Shown here: piece after piece, positions 1-6,964 of the stretch
How positions within the stretch are numbered: the first letter of the stretch is position 1
How the letters are laid out: each line of letters begins with the position of its first letter
Origin: a virus
Length of the DNA: 39,321 nucleotides
Direction: 5' to 3' (one strand)
IMG/VR virus record: IMGVR_UViG_3300043411_000430
Span: 1-39,321 of that record
Translations under genes and position numbers: made by a program
The notes under the pieces: generated by a model
Told to the model about the DNA's origin: nothing
Seen by the model: the letters and a program-made list of their open reading frames with translations, nothing else
Database searches by the model: none

Positions 1-141
1 CAGTTTAAGTCGTGTTCATCGTCTGCCTGTGGTGATTTTAAGCAGACACAGAGCAGCCAACGACGTGAGGTAACGCTTGCACGGGAATTGGACGAAATGA
101 CCCACACAGCGATTGACAGCAAGGGAGAGCAAACAAAATGA
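1..141 (+). CDS. Hypothetical protein, C-terminal part (5' end outside window)
   Basis: Reading frame 1 is open from the first base to a TGA at 139-141 (46 residues visible). The stop overlaps the ATG of the next gene as ATGA, the junction style seen between most plus-strand genes here. The visible part is polar, rich in Ser, Gln and Arg, with two Cys near its start. I recognise no family. Frame 2 is also open, to a TAA at 71-73, so the coding frame before base 73 is not certain; the ATGA overlap favours frame 1. Confidence 0.5.
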   Translation, partial: QFKSCSSSACGDFKQTQSSQRREVTLARELDEMTHTAIDSKGEQTK

Positions 142-1220
142 CTGAAAAATCCATCACGGGCGGGGAGGTTGACATGACCGAGTTGAAGCAGAAAATGATT
201 GATTTTGTATTTGATTACGAAGGTAAGTCATTGGCTTGTGACATTGTTGACTACCTCGCCAGCAAAGGCCACCTGAAAACCACGGGGGAGGATACCGATG
301 TCTATCTCACCGAGGATGAATGGGAGGACATGGTCCACCAGCAAGAATGTGCGCAGGCTGAAATCGACGATTTACGCCAAGAGATTGCTGACTTGAAGGC
401 AGCAGCACAGGCTGCGCCGGAATTACCGCCCAGACCGCAAGCTATCGACAACGGAGGCTGTAAGATCGACGTGTATGATCTACCGCGTTATGGCCTAAGC
501 TGGAACGGTCCCGATACGCCCGTATCAACGCCGATGCCTAACGGTTACTGGACGCCCTTTCATCTTGCCGTGGAATGCTGTGAAAGGGCTGCGCCGCCGA
601 TTGAGGGGCTAGAAGCTGCAATCAATAACAGCATCACGTACCCTATGGTTAATGACGTTGGGTTTCAAAGTGAGCACGACAGGAGAGTGGTCATGCAAGC
701 GGCGCGCAGGTATTTAGCCCTCACCGCTGACAATGCCAAGCGGGGGGATAACACCGCAGCCGATACGAAGATGGGGGATGCAGTAAAAGCACTGGCTGCG
801 ATAGAAAACGGCACCCTAGTTCTTGACGTAATGCATACCTACGAATGCGGTTCCCGACATAATGGGGGGTGTATTTGTAAGGCCAAAGATAATGAAAAAC
901 ACATTGAGACGATACGCGATGCATTGGATGCCTGCGATAAACTGCAAAGCGGAAAACTATCTATAGGTGGATGGGAAACCATACGTTCCGCGCTAAGTGA
1001 CCACCTCGCCTCAACCGGGCGGATTAGGGGTGAGTGGCGGGAGATTACAGAGGACACGATGCCCGACCATGAGGAGGATTATTTACTCGGTTACTGGAAG
1101 GGCAAGCAATGGATTATTGAGATAGGGCCGTACACGTACGGAAAGCCCGGTGCGCGTTCAATGAATAGCTGGGCCACCCACTTCATGCCATTGCCAGCGG
1201 CGCCGGGAGAGAAGGAATGA
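138..1220 (+). CDS. Hypothetical phage protein with C-terminal DUF551-like domain
   Basis: A 360-residue protein with three parts. Residues about 55-92 are Glu/Gln/Ala-rich and probably a coiled coil. The middle (about 100-290) is unrecognised. The last 65 residues read W-R-E-I ... Y-W-K ... T-H-F-M-P-L-P, the layout of DUF551, a domain of unknown role common at the ends of phage accessory proteins. ATG 138 overlaps the previous stop and has GGGAG upstream; ATG 174 also has a good GGGGAGG site and could be the main start. The gene ends in an ATGA overlap with the next. It is probably a non-essential early or accessory gene; no catalytic motif is seen. Confidence 0.8.
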   Translation: MTEKSITGGEVDMTELKQKMIDFVFDYEGKSLACDIVDYLASKGHLKTTGEDTDVYLTEDEWEDMVHQQECAQAEIDDLRQEIADLKAAAQAAPELPPRPQAIDNGGCKIDVYDLPRYGLSWNGPDTPVSTPMPNGYWTPFHLAVECCERAAPPIEGLEAAINNSITYPMVNDVGFQSEHDRRVVMQAARRYLALTADNAKRGDNTAADTKMGDAVKALAAIENGTLVLDVMHTYECGSRHNGGCICKAKDNEKHIETIRDALDACDKLQSGKLSIGGWETIRSALSDHLASTGRIRGEWREITEDTMPDHEEDYLLGYWKGKQWIIEIGPYTYGKPGARSMNSWATHFMPLPAAPGEKE

Positions 1221-1390
1221 CCAACACAGAACACGCAATCCAGTTACTATACGAAGCCCTCGACAAAATCGACAAAGACCTTGACCCGTCTTACCAGATA
1301 CAAGAGGCGATTAAATTCTGCAAAGCTGCGGAGGATGATGTAAAAATGTGGAAGAATAAATATTTGATGGAAGTGAGTAAGCCGAGATGA
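1217..1390 (+). CDS. Small hypothetical protein (57 aa)
   Basis: A short ORF starting at the ATGA overlap with the preceding gene and ending in an ATGA overlap with the next (1387-1390). GAAGGA just upstream of the ATG can act as the ribosome site. The product is charged and helical in character, with Leu/Ala/Ile spacing that could make a helical hairpin. No family recognised. The two-sided overlaps are the main reason to believe it is coding. Confidence 0.6.
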   Translation: MTNTEHAIQLLYEALDKIDKDLDPSYQIQEAIKFCKAAEDDVKMWKNKYLMEVSKPR

Positions 1391-1572
1391 ACGACATAGC
1401 CATGTGCGTTAGAATGGATTGCCCTGTTCGTGATCAATGCAAGCGGCATCGTGACAGTGGGACAAAGGCGGGCGACAGGCAGGCTTACTGTGACTATCGC
1501 CATGAGATACCCGGCAAGAATTGTACGGGGTTCATACAAGTTAATCCTGTTGGGGAGGTGAATTATGAATAG
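1387..1572 (+). CDS. Small Cys-rich hypothetical protein (61 aa)
   Basis: Five Cys (residues 7, 12, 18, 35, 46) plus several His in 61 residues suggest metal binding. The N-terminal block has the pattern C-x4-C-x5-C and is followed by K-R-H. It overlaps the previous gene by ATGA and the next by 8 bases. Similar short Cys-rich proteins are frequent in phage accessory operons, usually without known function. No known zinc-finger family can be assigned from the spacing. Confidence 0.6.
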   Translation: MNDIAMCVRMDCPVRDQCKRHRDSGTKAGDRQAYCDYRHEIPGKNCTGFIQVNPVGEVNYE

Positions 1573-1834
1573 AGATATACTGGTACAATGGTTACGAGAT
1601 AGGCGAGATAATTGCGTTAGATTATCAAAAGAAAAATTTGGTGCAGATCGTGAAGCCTGGATCGAGGATGCTCAATTTTTTAACTGGGCATTGCAGGTAG
1701 CGCAAAATATGGCCGTTCCGGCGATGCCTAAAGAATTACCTGATGATCCACAGCGCGATGCATACGATGTTGGATTTACACAAGGTTGGAATAGTGCCAT
1801 TCATGAGGCTAAGAAGCTATGTCAAAAGAACTAA
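1565..1834 (+). CDS. Hypothetical protein (89 aa)
   Basis: Starts inside the end of the preceding gene, after a GGGGAGG ribosome site with 5-6 bases spacing, and overlaps the next gene by 16 bases. The middle has a K-E-K-F-G-A-D-R-E-A-W segment followed by a helical stretch; the end has a G-F-x-x-G-W-N-x-A motif typical of short phage proteins that carry a G-W-N-x-A/C pair, mostly of unknown role. Soluble, no signal or membrane segment. Confidence 0.65.
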   Translation: MNRDILVQWLRDRRDNCVRLSKEKFGADREAWIEDAQFFNWALQVAQNMAVPAMPKELPDDPQRDAYDVGFTQGWNSAIHEAKKLCQKN

Positions 1835-2022
1835 ACTTTAACAATATCTGTTCTCCGGATAGGAAAATTCATACTGAAATATGGAAGGCTGTATCTGGTT
1901 CATGGTATGCTCGTATTTGGTGCGAACTGAATGATGACGAAGTTAAATACATGGCTCATGCATCTACACCACAAGAAGCCGTAGACTTGGCAATTAAGTA
2001 TATGGTGGCAGATTATGATTGA
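1819..2022 (+). CDS. Hypothetical protein (67 aa)
   Basis: Starts within the last 16 bases of its upstream neighbour (A-A-G-A-A-G before the ATG) and overlaps the next gene by 8 bases. The chain is a small alpha/beta type: a strand-like W-Y-A-R-I-W-C segment, then an acidic turn, then a helix with A-x-T-P-Q-E-A-V-D-L-A. That helix resembles the helix of small phage domains carrying T-P-x-E-A, as also seen in the gene at 36301. Function unknown. Confidence 0.6.
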   Translation: MSKELNFNNICSPDRKIHTEIWKAVSGSWYARIWCELNDDEVKYMAHASTPQEAVDLAIKYMVADYD

Positions 2023-2602
2023 CCTTCTCATACCGCCAGCAATGGCCCTGATGAACAGATTTAGAGGACACGCTAGCAAGTATAAGCGTTACTTCCCGCG
2101 TCCATTGCCACAAGCAGCACTTGCCATACCGTTTACCGTACAAGGTGATACGGTTACAGACATGGCAATCATCTTTGTTCTGACATGGGCCATGTTCCTG
2201 ACTGGCTGGGGCAACGGTCACGACATGGGAACTAGGCCACGGGGCAAGCCCGAGACAGTTGAATGGCCGCTTTATCTAACGCTGTACAGGAAAATATCGG
2301 AGTACTGGTACGACTTCATATTCATGGCTTGGCGGGGGATGCTGATAACAGCACCTTGTGGGCTGGTTACTGGCAATTATCTGCTCTTGATGGCAGGATC
2401 GTCCATGGCGCTTGCATATGCTATCGGCCATGCAGTTATGGATTATGCGGTTGATAAAGACAAAATGGAACCGCGCATGAATTACAAGGGTGAAGCGTAT
2501 CTGGCAATCTCGTTTATGCCCAGACACTTAGACGTTGCCACGGATATAGGGGAATTATTAACGGGGTTGTTTTTGGGTATAGCCCTAGTCACCCTTATAT
2601 AA
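2015..2602 (+). CDS. Predicted integral membrane protein (195 aa)
   Basis: Four hydrophobic stretches are likely membrane spans: about residues 48-65, 103-121, 123-142 and 178-195. Short polar loops and one longer charged loop (66-98) lie between them. No signal peptide. It overlaps the gene before it by 8 bases and is followed by about 50 bases holding a small hairpin (AATACT at 2607 pairing with AGTATT at 2621). No transporter, holin or superinfection-exclusion family is recognised. It could alter the inner membrane, for example in exclusion, but this is only a guess from topology and location. Confidence 0.7.
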   Translation: MIDLLIPPAMALMNRFRGHASKYKRYFPRPLPQAALAIPFTVQGDTVTDMAIIFVLTWAMFLTGWGNGHDMGTRPRGKPETVEWPLYLTLYRKISEYWYDFIFMAWRGMLITAPCGLVTGNYLLLMAGSSMALAYAIGHAVMDYAVDKDKMEPRMNYKGEAYLAISFMPRHLDVATDIGELLTGLFLGIALVTLI

Positions 2603-2654
2603 TTCCAATACTAACCGTATAGTATTAACTTTATTTTAATGCTATCATCCATGT

Positions 2655-2840
2655 ATGAAATGGATGATGGTATTCCTATTAAGCCTACCATCCGGCGATA
2701 AAATCTTTGTCGCACCGCAAATCACATTCCAATCACAGACCGCCTGCCGAATAGCTATTGTCGATATGGAGTTATACCTATCGCAATTCCCTGACTATTC
2801 CATAACGTGTATCCGAGTACCTGAGGAAAAAGATGCCTGA
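2655..2840 (+). CDS. Small protein with hydrophobic N-terminus (61 aa)
   Basis: The first 12 residues are hydrophobic (M-M-V-F-L-L-S-L-P), perhaps a weak signal or anchor. Two Cys (residues 31 and 51) could form a disulfide outside the cytoplasm. It overlaps the phosphoesterase gene by 8 bases. There is no strong ribosome site before ATG 2655; ATG 2664 and 2667 are alternatives. The coupling to the downstream gene supports it. Confidence 0.5.
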   Translation: MKWMMVFLLSLPSGDKIFVAPQITFQSQTACRIAIVDMELYLSQFPDYSITCIRVPEEKDA

Positions 2841-3777
2841 TATCAGCAATGAAGAACTACAGAAAACCGCTAATATATATTGGGCCAGCGGAAAGCACCT
2901 TAGAAAATCAGCGGAAATCCTTGGTATATCATCCTCGACAATGCACAACAGATTAGACCTCATACACAAGCGCGGGATTAAACCCCGCGTTCGTGCTTCT
3001 GCGGGTAAGGAAACAAAGGAAGTCAAGCCGGAAGTTATTAAAGTCCTGTGGTTTACCGATGCCCATAACCAGCCTGATATGCCGTTGGATCGGTTCTTGT
3101 GGCTGGCCGCGTTCGTGAACGATACCAAGCCCGATGTCTTGATTGATGGCGGTGATTTTGACGATTTAAACAGCCTTTGCGGGTACGAGAGAAACGAGAC
3201 ATGGCAGGGCAGATTTAAGCCTGCATTCATGGATGATCTAGCCGCAAGTCAGGAAGCGCGGGAATTGCTGGATACAAAGATAAACCACGCTTGCAAGAAA
3301 CATTTCATTCTGGGCAACCATGAGGATCGGCTCTGGTCTTTTGAAAACCGCAATCCAGAGGTCTACGGCATGATGCAACATGCTTATCTGGAAATACATA
3401 AGAACTGGCAGATTACACCATATAAAGGCTATCTCGATATCGGCGGGGTTGATTTTACCCATGTCCTCATGAACGGCATGAATAAGCCTTATGGCGGGGC
3501 AAGGGCTGCGGTAAACGTGGCGGCGAAGTCAGTCAGGGATATCTGCTTTGGGCACACCCATACGTATGGGTATTGGGAGGAAAGCAAGCTCGGGCCGAAC
3601 AGGTCAACCACGGCAATCTGTGGTGGTTGCTTCATGCCAGATAAGTACGTACCAAAATACGCGCAAGGATCGGCTAAGGGGTATTGGTACGGTGCTCATA
3701 TCGTGACGATATCCGAAGGGCGGATTATCGGCCATACGCCTGTGACAATGCGGGAACTGAAAGAGCGGTATTCTTAA
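2833..3777 (+). CDS. Calcineurin-like metallophosphoesterase with N-terminal HTH
   Basis: A 314-residue protein. Residues about 5-48 form a helix-turn-helix (K-S-A-E-I-L-G-I-S-S-S-T-M-H-N-R). Residues about 68-290 carry the metal-binding motifs of the calcineurin-like phosphoesterase fold in order: D-x-H (D76, H78), G-D (D108), G-N-H-E (161-164), an F-T-H (H210) and G-H-T-H (240-243). The family cleaves phosphodiesters, including nucleic acid ends, with two metal ions. The HTH suggests recruitment to DNA, though some phage homologues use such domains only structurally. It is the last gene of the left plus-strand cluster and ends at a hairpin shared with the opposing lysis genes. Confidence 0.9.
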   Translation: MPDISNEELQKTANIYWASGKHLRKSAEILGISSSTMHNRLDLIHKRGIKPRVRASAGKETKEVKPEVIKVLWFTDAHNQPDMPLDRFLWLAAFVNDTKPDVLIDGGDFDDLNSLCGYERNETWQGRFKPAFMDDLAASQEARELLDTKINHACKKHFILGNHEDRLWSFENRNPEVYGMMQHAYLEIHKNWQITPYKGYLDIGGVDFTHVLMNGMNKPYGGARAAVNVAAKSVRDICFGHTHTYGYWEESKLGPNRSTTAICGGCFMPDKYVPKYAQGSAKGYWYGAHIVTISEGRIIGHTPVTMRELKERYS

Positions 3778-3807
3778 CCTTCGCGTATTTGTATAACGCT
3801 TAGGTTA
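3775..3807. terminator. Convergent hairpin between left cluster and lysis cassette
   Basis: TAACCT (3775-3780) pairs with AGGTTA (3802-3807) and GCGT (3783-3786) with ACGC (3796-3799), with a two-base mismatch between the stems and a 9-base loop. The stop codons of the two facing genes are the closing bases of the two arms. There is no run of T on either side, so termination may be weak or need Rho; the hairpin may instead protect both 3' ends. Confidence 0.45.
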
Positions 3808-3987
3808 TATAGAGCACGCATTATATACCCGGCATACCTCTACCGCAGCCGGATTACCACTGTCGCACAGGCCAGAAGCAAACGCATCGGCATTACCGCT
3901 TGTTTCGATTTTTGCGCTCTGCACGCTCGCGCAGCTTGTCAGCAATAGCGGTATCAGACAAAGCAGCATCTTTGCGTAGTTCATCAT
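3805..3987 (-). CDS. Outer-membrane spanin lipoprotein (Rz1-like, o-spanin)
   Basis: A 60-residue lipoprotein: K6, a hydrophobic run, then the lipobox L-T-S-C with the acylated Cys at residue 19. The remaining 41 residues are the periplasmic part with two further Cys near the end. In the spanin model the o-spanin sits in the outer membrane and binds the inner-membrane subunit to fuse the two membranes at the end of lysis. Its start lies inside the i-spanin gene in another frame, the classic Rz/Rz1 arrangement. The frame is open upstream, but the ATG pair at 3987/3984 puts the signal peptide at the N-terminus. The ribosome site (GGA) is weak, so translation probably depends on the overlap. Confidence 0.75.
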   Translation of the reverse strand: MMNYAKMLLCLIPLLLTSCASVQSAKIETSGNADAFASGLCDSGNPAAVEVCRVYNACSI

Positions 3988-4108
3988 TTTGTTTTTCCAA
4001 TTCTTCAGCCTGTACGTCCTTAACCCCGGCACGATAGGCTAAAAAGATGGGGACCATCTTAACAAGCCAGCCCCCTAGTTGTCCAAGCATAGTCAGGAGG
4101 AAATTCAT
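3893..4108 (-). CDS. Small inner-membrane spanin (Rz-like, i-spanin)
   Basis: A 71-residue protein: an N-terminal hydrophobic anchor (about residues 3-26), then a highly charged helix rich in Glu, Lys and Arg, predicted coiled coil, ending in a basic tail. This matches the layout of an i-spanin but is shorter than lambda Rz (153 residues). Small versions of about 70-100 residues are common in podoviruses. The start overlaps the holin-like gene by ATGA, and the o-spanin gene begins inside it. The topology could also fit a minor holin; the embedded lipoprotein gene makes i-spanin the better call. Confidence 0.65.
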   Translation of the reverse strand: MNFLLTMLGQLGGWLVKMVPIFLAYRAGVKDVQAEELEKQNDELRKDAALSDTAIADKLRERAERKNRNKR

Positions 4109-4275
4109 TTCGTGCGCTTGTTAAAGATTGAGAACTTCTCAACCAGCAACATGATCTTACCCAGAACTTCATCGTCTTTTGTCGATGGTGTCAGGGCGAT
4201 AATGGCCGAGGCGGCAGTAACAACCGCGCCAATAGCGGCCAGAATTTCGTTATAGTGTGCGGCGATCCATTCCAT
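4105..4275 (-). CDS. Small holin-like membrane protein (56 aa)
   Basis: Starts at ATG 4275, placed 6 bases after AGGAG; the earlier in-frame ATG at 4281 abuts that site and is unlikely. The product begins M-E-W-I-A-A, then has one Ala/Ile-rich membrane span (about residues 12-29) ending in T-P, an acidic turn and a basic C-terminus. This is the shape of small single-span phage holins or antiholins, which control the timing of endolysin release. It sits directly after the endolysin gene and overlaps the i-spanin start, so the role is supported mainly by location. Confidence 0.65.
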   Translation of the reverse strand: MEWIAAHYNEILAAIGAVVTAASAIIALTPSTKDDEVLGKIMLLVEKFSIFNKRTK

Positions 4276-4284
4276 ATTCATCTC

Positions 4285-4665
4285 CTAATAAGTCCAGATT
4301 GAAGGCGGGAAGCCTAAGCCCCTGTCACCCATATCAAGGTGCATAAAACGGTTTGCACCCTTTTGTTGTAGTCCTATTCTTCTTATACCATATCCGTAAG
4401 CAATAACCAATAAGTCCATGCAGTCTTCACCTCGCACTGCAATATCGCAGGCAACGCCGTATGAGTGCGTTCCTGATACGCTTTTTTCTGCTTCTGCTGG
4501 GTGTGATGGGTCACGATAGCCGGACGTAATAATCATCGGCTTGTTGTACGTTTTACGGATTTGCAGAAGAATGTCTACAAATTCCGGACGCATGAGGTTT
4601 TTGCCTGTGTGTTTACAGTCAAATTCTTTCTTGCTGAAATAAGGCGCGTATTTATCCCAGTCCAT
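4285..4665 (-). CDS. Endolysin, M15-family D-Ala-D-Ala peptidase
   Basis: A 126-residue single-domain peptidase. The zinc-binding pattern of the M15 (DD-carboxypeptidase/VanY) group is complete: S-G-x-H-S-Y-G-x-A-x-D (H67, D74) and M-H-L-D (H109). The preceding S-G-Y-R-D segment (48-52) is also typical. It cuts peptide links in peptidoglycan. There is no signal peptide or anchor, so release needs a holin. GAGGA lies 5 bases before the ATG. It is flanked by two holin-type proteins and followed by the spanin pair, making a compact lysis cassette. Confidence 0.9.
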   Translation of the reverse strand: MDWDKYAPYFSKKEFDCKHTGKNLMRPEFVDILLQIRKTYNKPMIITSGYRDPSHPAEAEKSVSGTHSYGVACDIAVRGEDCMDLLVIAYGYGIRRIGLQQKGANRFMHLDMGDRGLGFPPSIWTY

Positions 4666-4674
4666 TGCCGTCCT

Positions 4675-4953
4675 CTAATCGTCATCATACAGATCGGCTT
4701 GCCAATCGTCCAGAGCGTCTATGATAGAATGCCGCAATTCTAACGCCGCAACCTCAAAATCGTCCTGATCGTCTTCATCCGTGGATATGTGCTGGTGATA
4801 GATAAACGGCTTCTCACCTTCGGTAAGGCAAGCGCATATCCCTATTGACGTAACATTATGGTTCTGGACAAGCTCAAGAATGGATCGGGCAAAATCGACG
4901 ATATCGGGGCAGGATAGAAAAGGCACTGTTTTTATGACCTTTATTTCTGCCAT
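4675..4953 (-). CDS. Hypothetical protein in lysis cassette (92 aa)
   Basis: The start at 4953 follows GGGAG with 5 bases spacing; the frame is open further upstream but that part overlaps the neighbour. The protein has a mixed alpha/beta N-terminal part with three Cys (one near residue 14, two close together near 42-44) and a very acidic C-terminal third ending in D-D-D. No membrane segment. Its place between the XhlA-like gene and the endolysin suggests a late function, but I recognise no family. Confidence 0.65.
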   Translation of the reverse strand: MAEIKVIKTVPFLSCPDIVDFARSILELVQNHNVTSIGICACLTEGEKPFIYHQHISTDEDDQDDFEVAALELRHSIIDALDDWQADLYDDD

Positions 4954-4954
4954 G

Positions 4955-5191
4955 CTAACTCCCGAATGTTTTTGCAATTGCCTTTCCGATTCCGCCGAAA
5001 ATGGAGCCAAATATCGCGCTTATTGTCAGGGCGGCCCCAATCAAGATGTTTCTATCTTTGCGGTAGGATTCAATGGCGGGTTTGATTGACTGAGAGATAT
5101 CCGTTTTAAGCTCGGCAATATCATCGCGCATGGCGTTCTGTGATGCCAATATATGACCTAATTTTTCATATATGTCATTCTGACTAGTCAT
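4955..5191 (-). CDS. XhlA-like lysis accessory / holin-type protein (78 aa)
   Basis: The N-terminal half (residues 1-45) is a predicted coiled coil, D-I-Y-E-K-L-G ... D-D-I-A-E-L-K-T-D-I, followed by one membrane span (about 48-72) rich in Ile, Ala and Gly, and a short Lys tail. This order matches XhlA-type haemolysin/holin accessory proteins, which act with a holin to export an endolysin in some phages. It is adjacent to the lysis genes. It could be the main holin, with the 56-residue protein as antiholin, or the reverse. Confidence 0.6.
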   Translation of the reverse strand: MTSQNDIYEKLGHILASQNAMRDDIAELKTDISQSIKPAIESYRKDRNILIGAALTISAIFGSIFGGIGKAIAKTFGS

Positions 5192-5219
5192 ACGCTACCC
5201 CTGTTTAGTCCAATATACC

Positions 5220-5348
5220 CTATCTTCTGCGCCTGCGGAAGGTGATTACGTAGTCAATCACGCCAACCACGACAGAGATAATTCCGCCGCCATTTGCCGT
5301 AAAATGCTCTGCGCCAAAGTGACGGGCTGAGAAGTGATTAAGCGCCAT
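5220..5348 (-). CDS. Small protein with HF-x-A-R-HF repeats (42 aa)
   Basis: The ATG (5346-5348) lies inside the last codons of the preceding gene, so it is likely translated by coupling. The N-terminus repeats a short pattern: N-H-F-S-A-R, H-F-G-A-E, H-F-T-A-N. Then come three Gly, one hydrophobic stretch (about residues 23-37) and a C-terminal run of five Arg. I remember similar His-Phe-x-Ala-Arg repeats in small proteins next to tail genes of other phages, but no function is known to me. Too short for a family call. Confidence 0.5.
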   Translation of the reverse strand: MALNHFSARHFGAEHFTANGGGIISVVVGVIDYVITFRRRRR

Positions 5349-5841
5349 CTAATGTTACCGCCGTTCTGTTGCCTGAGCTATCGACTGTAGAAACAATCCG
5401 GTCTTTACTGTCTGCCGTGTCGCGGAATGTCTCTGTGCCTGTGCCTGCGCCCGACACCTTGCCAGCAAGGGCGGAAAGCATGACCCGCTGGGCGGCATCG
5501 CGTGAGAGGCTTCCTTCAAGAGTTCCTAATCCATCCGGCAGGAATAACTCAATCTCTCTCGTCACCGCCTGCATACCTGTTGCCGTGATATGGAACACCA
5601 TGGCTTGCGTATAGTCTCCGCTATCAATCGTCATGTCTTCATCGAGAAGCAATTCATAAACGCCCGGCATATTGGCGGAGGAAGTTTCATTGATTGTCGG
5701 GGTAGTGAAAGCCGTTGCTGCACCTCCATTGCGGGAACGATAGACAGTGAAGCTGGATAGACCAGTCAGGCGTGATCCGTCAGTAGAGGACAGGGCCACA
5801 AAATAGATATACTGGTCGATTACACCGCTGGCTATTCTCAT
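5338..5841 (-). CDS. Putative tail-associated structural protein (167 aa)
   Basis: A beta-rich protein with the feel of phage tail or baseplate accessory domains: V-Y-R-S-R-N-G-G, then a strand-rich domain, then Ala-rich D-A-A-Q-R-V-M-L-S-A-L and a C-terminal hairpin that ends in V-T-L-D-G-A. It overlaps the upstream gene by ATGA and follows the tail-fibre genes in the same transcription unit. This implies a virion role, perhaps at the fibre tip or as a fibre chaperone; the sequence alone does not decide. Confidence 0.6.
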   Translation of the reverse strand: MRIASGVIDQYIYFVALSSTDGSRLTGLSSFTVYRSRNGGAATAFTTPTINETSSANMPGVYELLLDEDMTIDSGDYTQAMVFHITATGMQAVTREIELFLPDGLGTLEGSLSRDAAQRVMLSALAGKVSGAGTGTETFRDTADSKDRIVSTVDSSGNRTAVTLDGA

Positions 5842-6905
5842 GTGCTTATTCCTTGTTCAATGGGGTGTAGGCCAGACCGATTAATTCCATCGTCAATAGC
5901 ATTGATAATTATACCCATGGGGGCGGATTTAGTCGATTCATCAGTCCATGATCCAGTTCCGCTAGGGTCTTTTGCGGTAGAGTAAATCACGCTGCTATCG
6001 ACATACATTTTTTTTGTATTAGCATCGTAGAAATCCATAGAATATGTAGACAATGAAGTCCCAGAAGATGGCTCTATCCCTAGATAGTAGGATGTACCAG
6101 CTTTTAATGATATATCCGATCCGAATGTACCTATTATCTTTGTAGGGTTTGCTGTTCCTCCACCAGTTGTAGCATCAAATGATGCAGACCCCAGAACACT
6201 GACACCATCGCTGTCATATAGCTTCATAACTCCTGCGCCATCAAAATCAATATGCGCCCAAAATCCGCTAACAGTACACGCAAATGAAGGAGTTATTTTG
6301 TTTCCGACTACATCAGGTGTGCTGGTGTTATTAAACGTGATAGATGTAAAAGAATTTACAGGAAGAAGGCCATCATGGAAAACATATCCTGCGTTTTGAT
6401 AATAAATATAAATAACTGGTGCATTTGCTATGGCTGCTGGCGTTCCGCTATTATTCCTTATACAAGTAGGAAACCCCTGACCCTTATTAAATCCTGCAAA
6501 CGAACCTAAACCGCCTGAAAATGTGGCGTTCATTGCCACCTTTACAGCCAAAATATCACCTCTATTTACGTTTGCTGCCGCAGTAAGTGTTACTTCAAAC
6601 CACGTATTGTCATCAGAAGACAATACAGATTGCACGAAGTTTGTATTTGTTCCCCACAGTGTACCAGACGGGAAGCCTGTAGCCGCATCAACAGTTTCGA
6701 TACGCACGTCATAGCTTCCTGCGCTTGTATTCCCCGTTCTAAACCCAATTTTGGTAATGCTATCTGTTACAGGGGAAGAAAAAATATATGAATTGTAATA
6801 ACCAGACGTGGAAAGCGATATACTCCCAACAGATGGGAAGCTAGCATTATTAAACCAGTCACTGGACGGGTAATGCATCGGAGTTGGAAGACGAACAAGC
6901 GCCAT
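5838..6905 (-). CDS. Putative tail fibre / receptor-binding protein (355 aa)
   Basis: A Ser/Thr/Gly/Asn-rich, strand-rich protein without enzyme motifs. It seems to hold two similar jelly-roll-like domains: residues about 30-165 and 180-320, each with W-F-E-V-T-L or Y-Y-L-G-I-E type strands that recall carbohydrate-binding modules. It sits directly after the T7-type fibre gene, so it is a good candidate for a fibre tip or host-recognition subunit. Its ATG abuts the stop of a 15-codon ORF that has a much stronger ribosome site, suggesting coupled translation. Confidence 0.6.
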   Translation of the reverse strand: MALVRLPTPMHYPSSDWFNNASFPSVGSISLSTSGYYNSYIFSSPVTDSITKIGFRTGNTSAGSYDVRIETVDAATGFPSGTLWGTNTNFVQSVLSSDDNTWFEVTLTAAANVNRGDILAVKVAMNATFSGGLGSFAGFNKGQGFPTCIRNNSGTPAAIANAPVIYIYYQNAGYVFHDGLLPVNSFTSITFNNTSTPDVVGNKITPSFACTVSGFWAHIDFDGAGVMKLYDSDGVSVLGSASFDATTGGGTANPTKIIGTFGSDISLKAGTSYYLGIEPSSGTSLSTYSMDFYDANTKKMYVDSSVIYSTAKDPSGTGSWTDESTKSAPMGIIINAIDDGINRSGLHPIEQGIST

Positions 6906-6953
6906 CTACTTCCCCAATGCTGTCATATACGTGTCGTGTGCGATAAGAACCAT
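6906..6953 (-). CDS. 15-codon leader ORF upstream of the fibre-like gene
   Basis: ATG at 6951-6953 has a near-perfect AAGGAG (6960-6965) six bases upstream. It encodes 15 residues (M-V-L-I-A-H-D-T-Y ...) and its TAG touches the ATG of the 355-residue gene (TAGATG). Ribosomes stopping here could restart on the next ATG, whose own site (GGGGAAG) is only moderate. It may be a leader peptide, or the remnant of a longer gene. Confidence 0.35.
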   Translation of the reverse strand: MVLIAHDTYMTALGK

Positions 6954-6964
6954 TTTAGTCTCCT

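Noticed and set aside
1291-1539. Minus-strand ORFs within the left cluster
   Set aside because: They are shadows of the overlapping plus-strand genes, which have ATGA junctions and ribosome sites.
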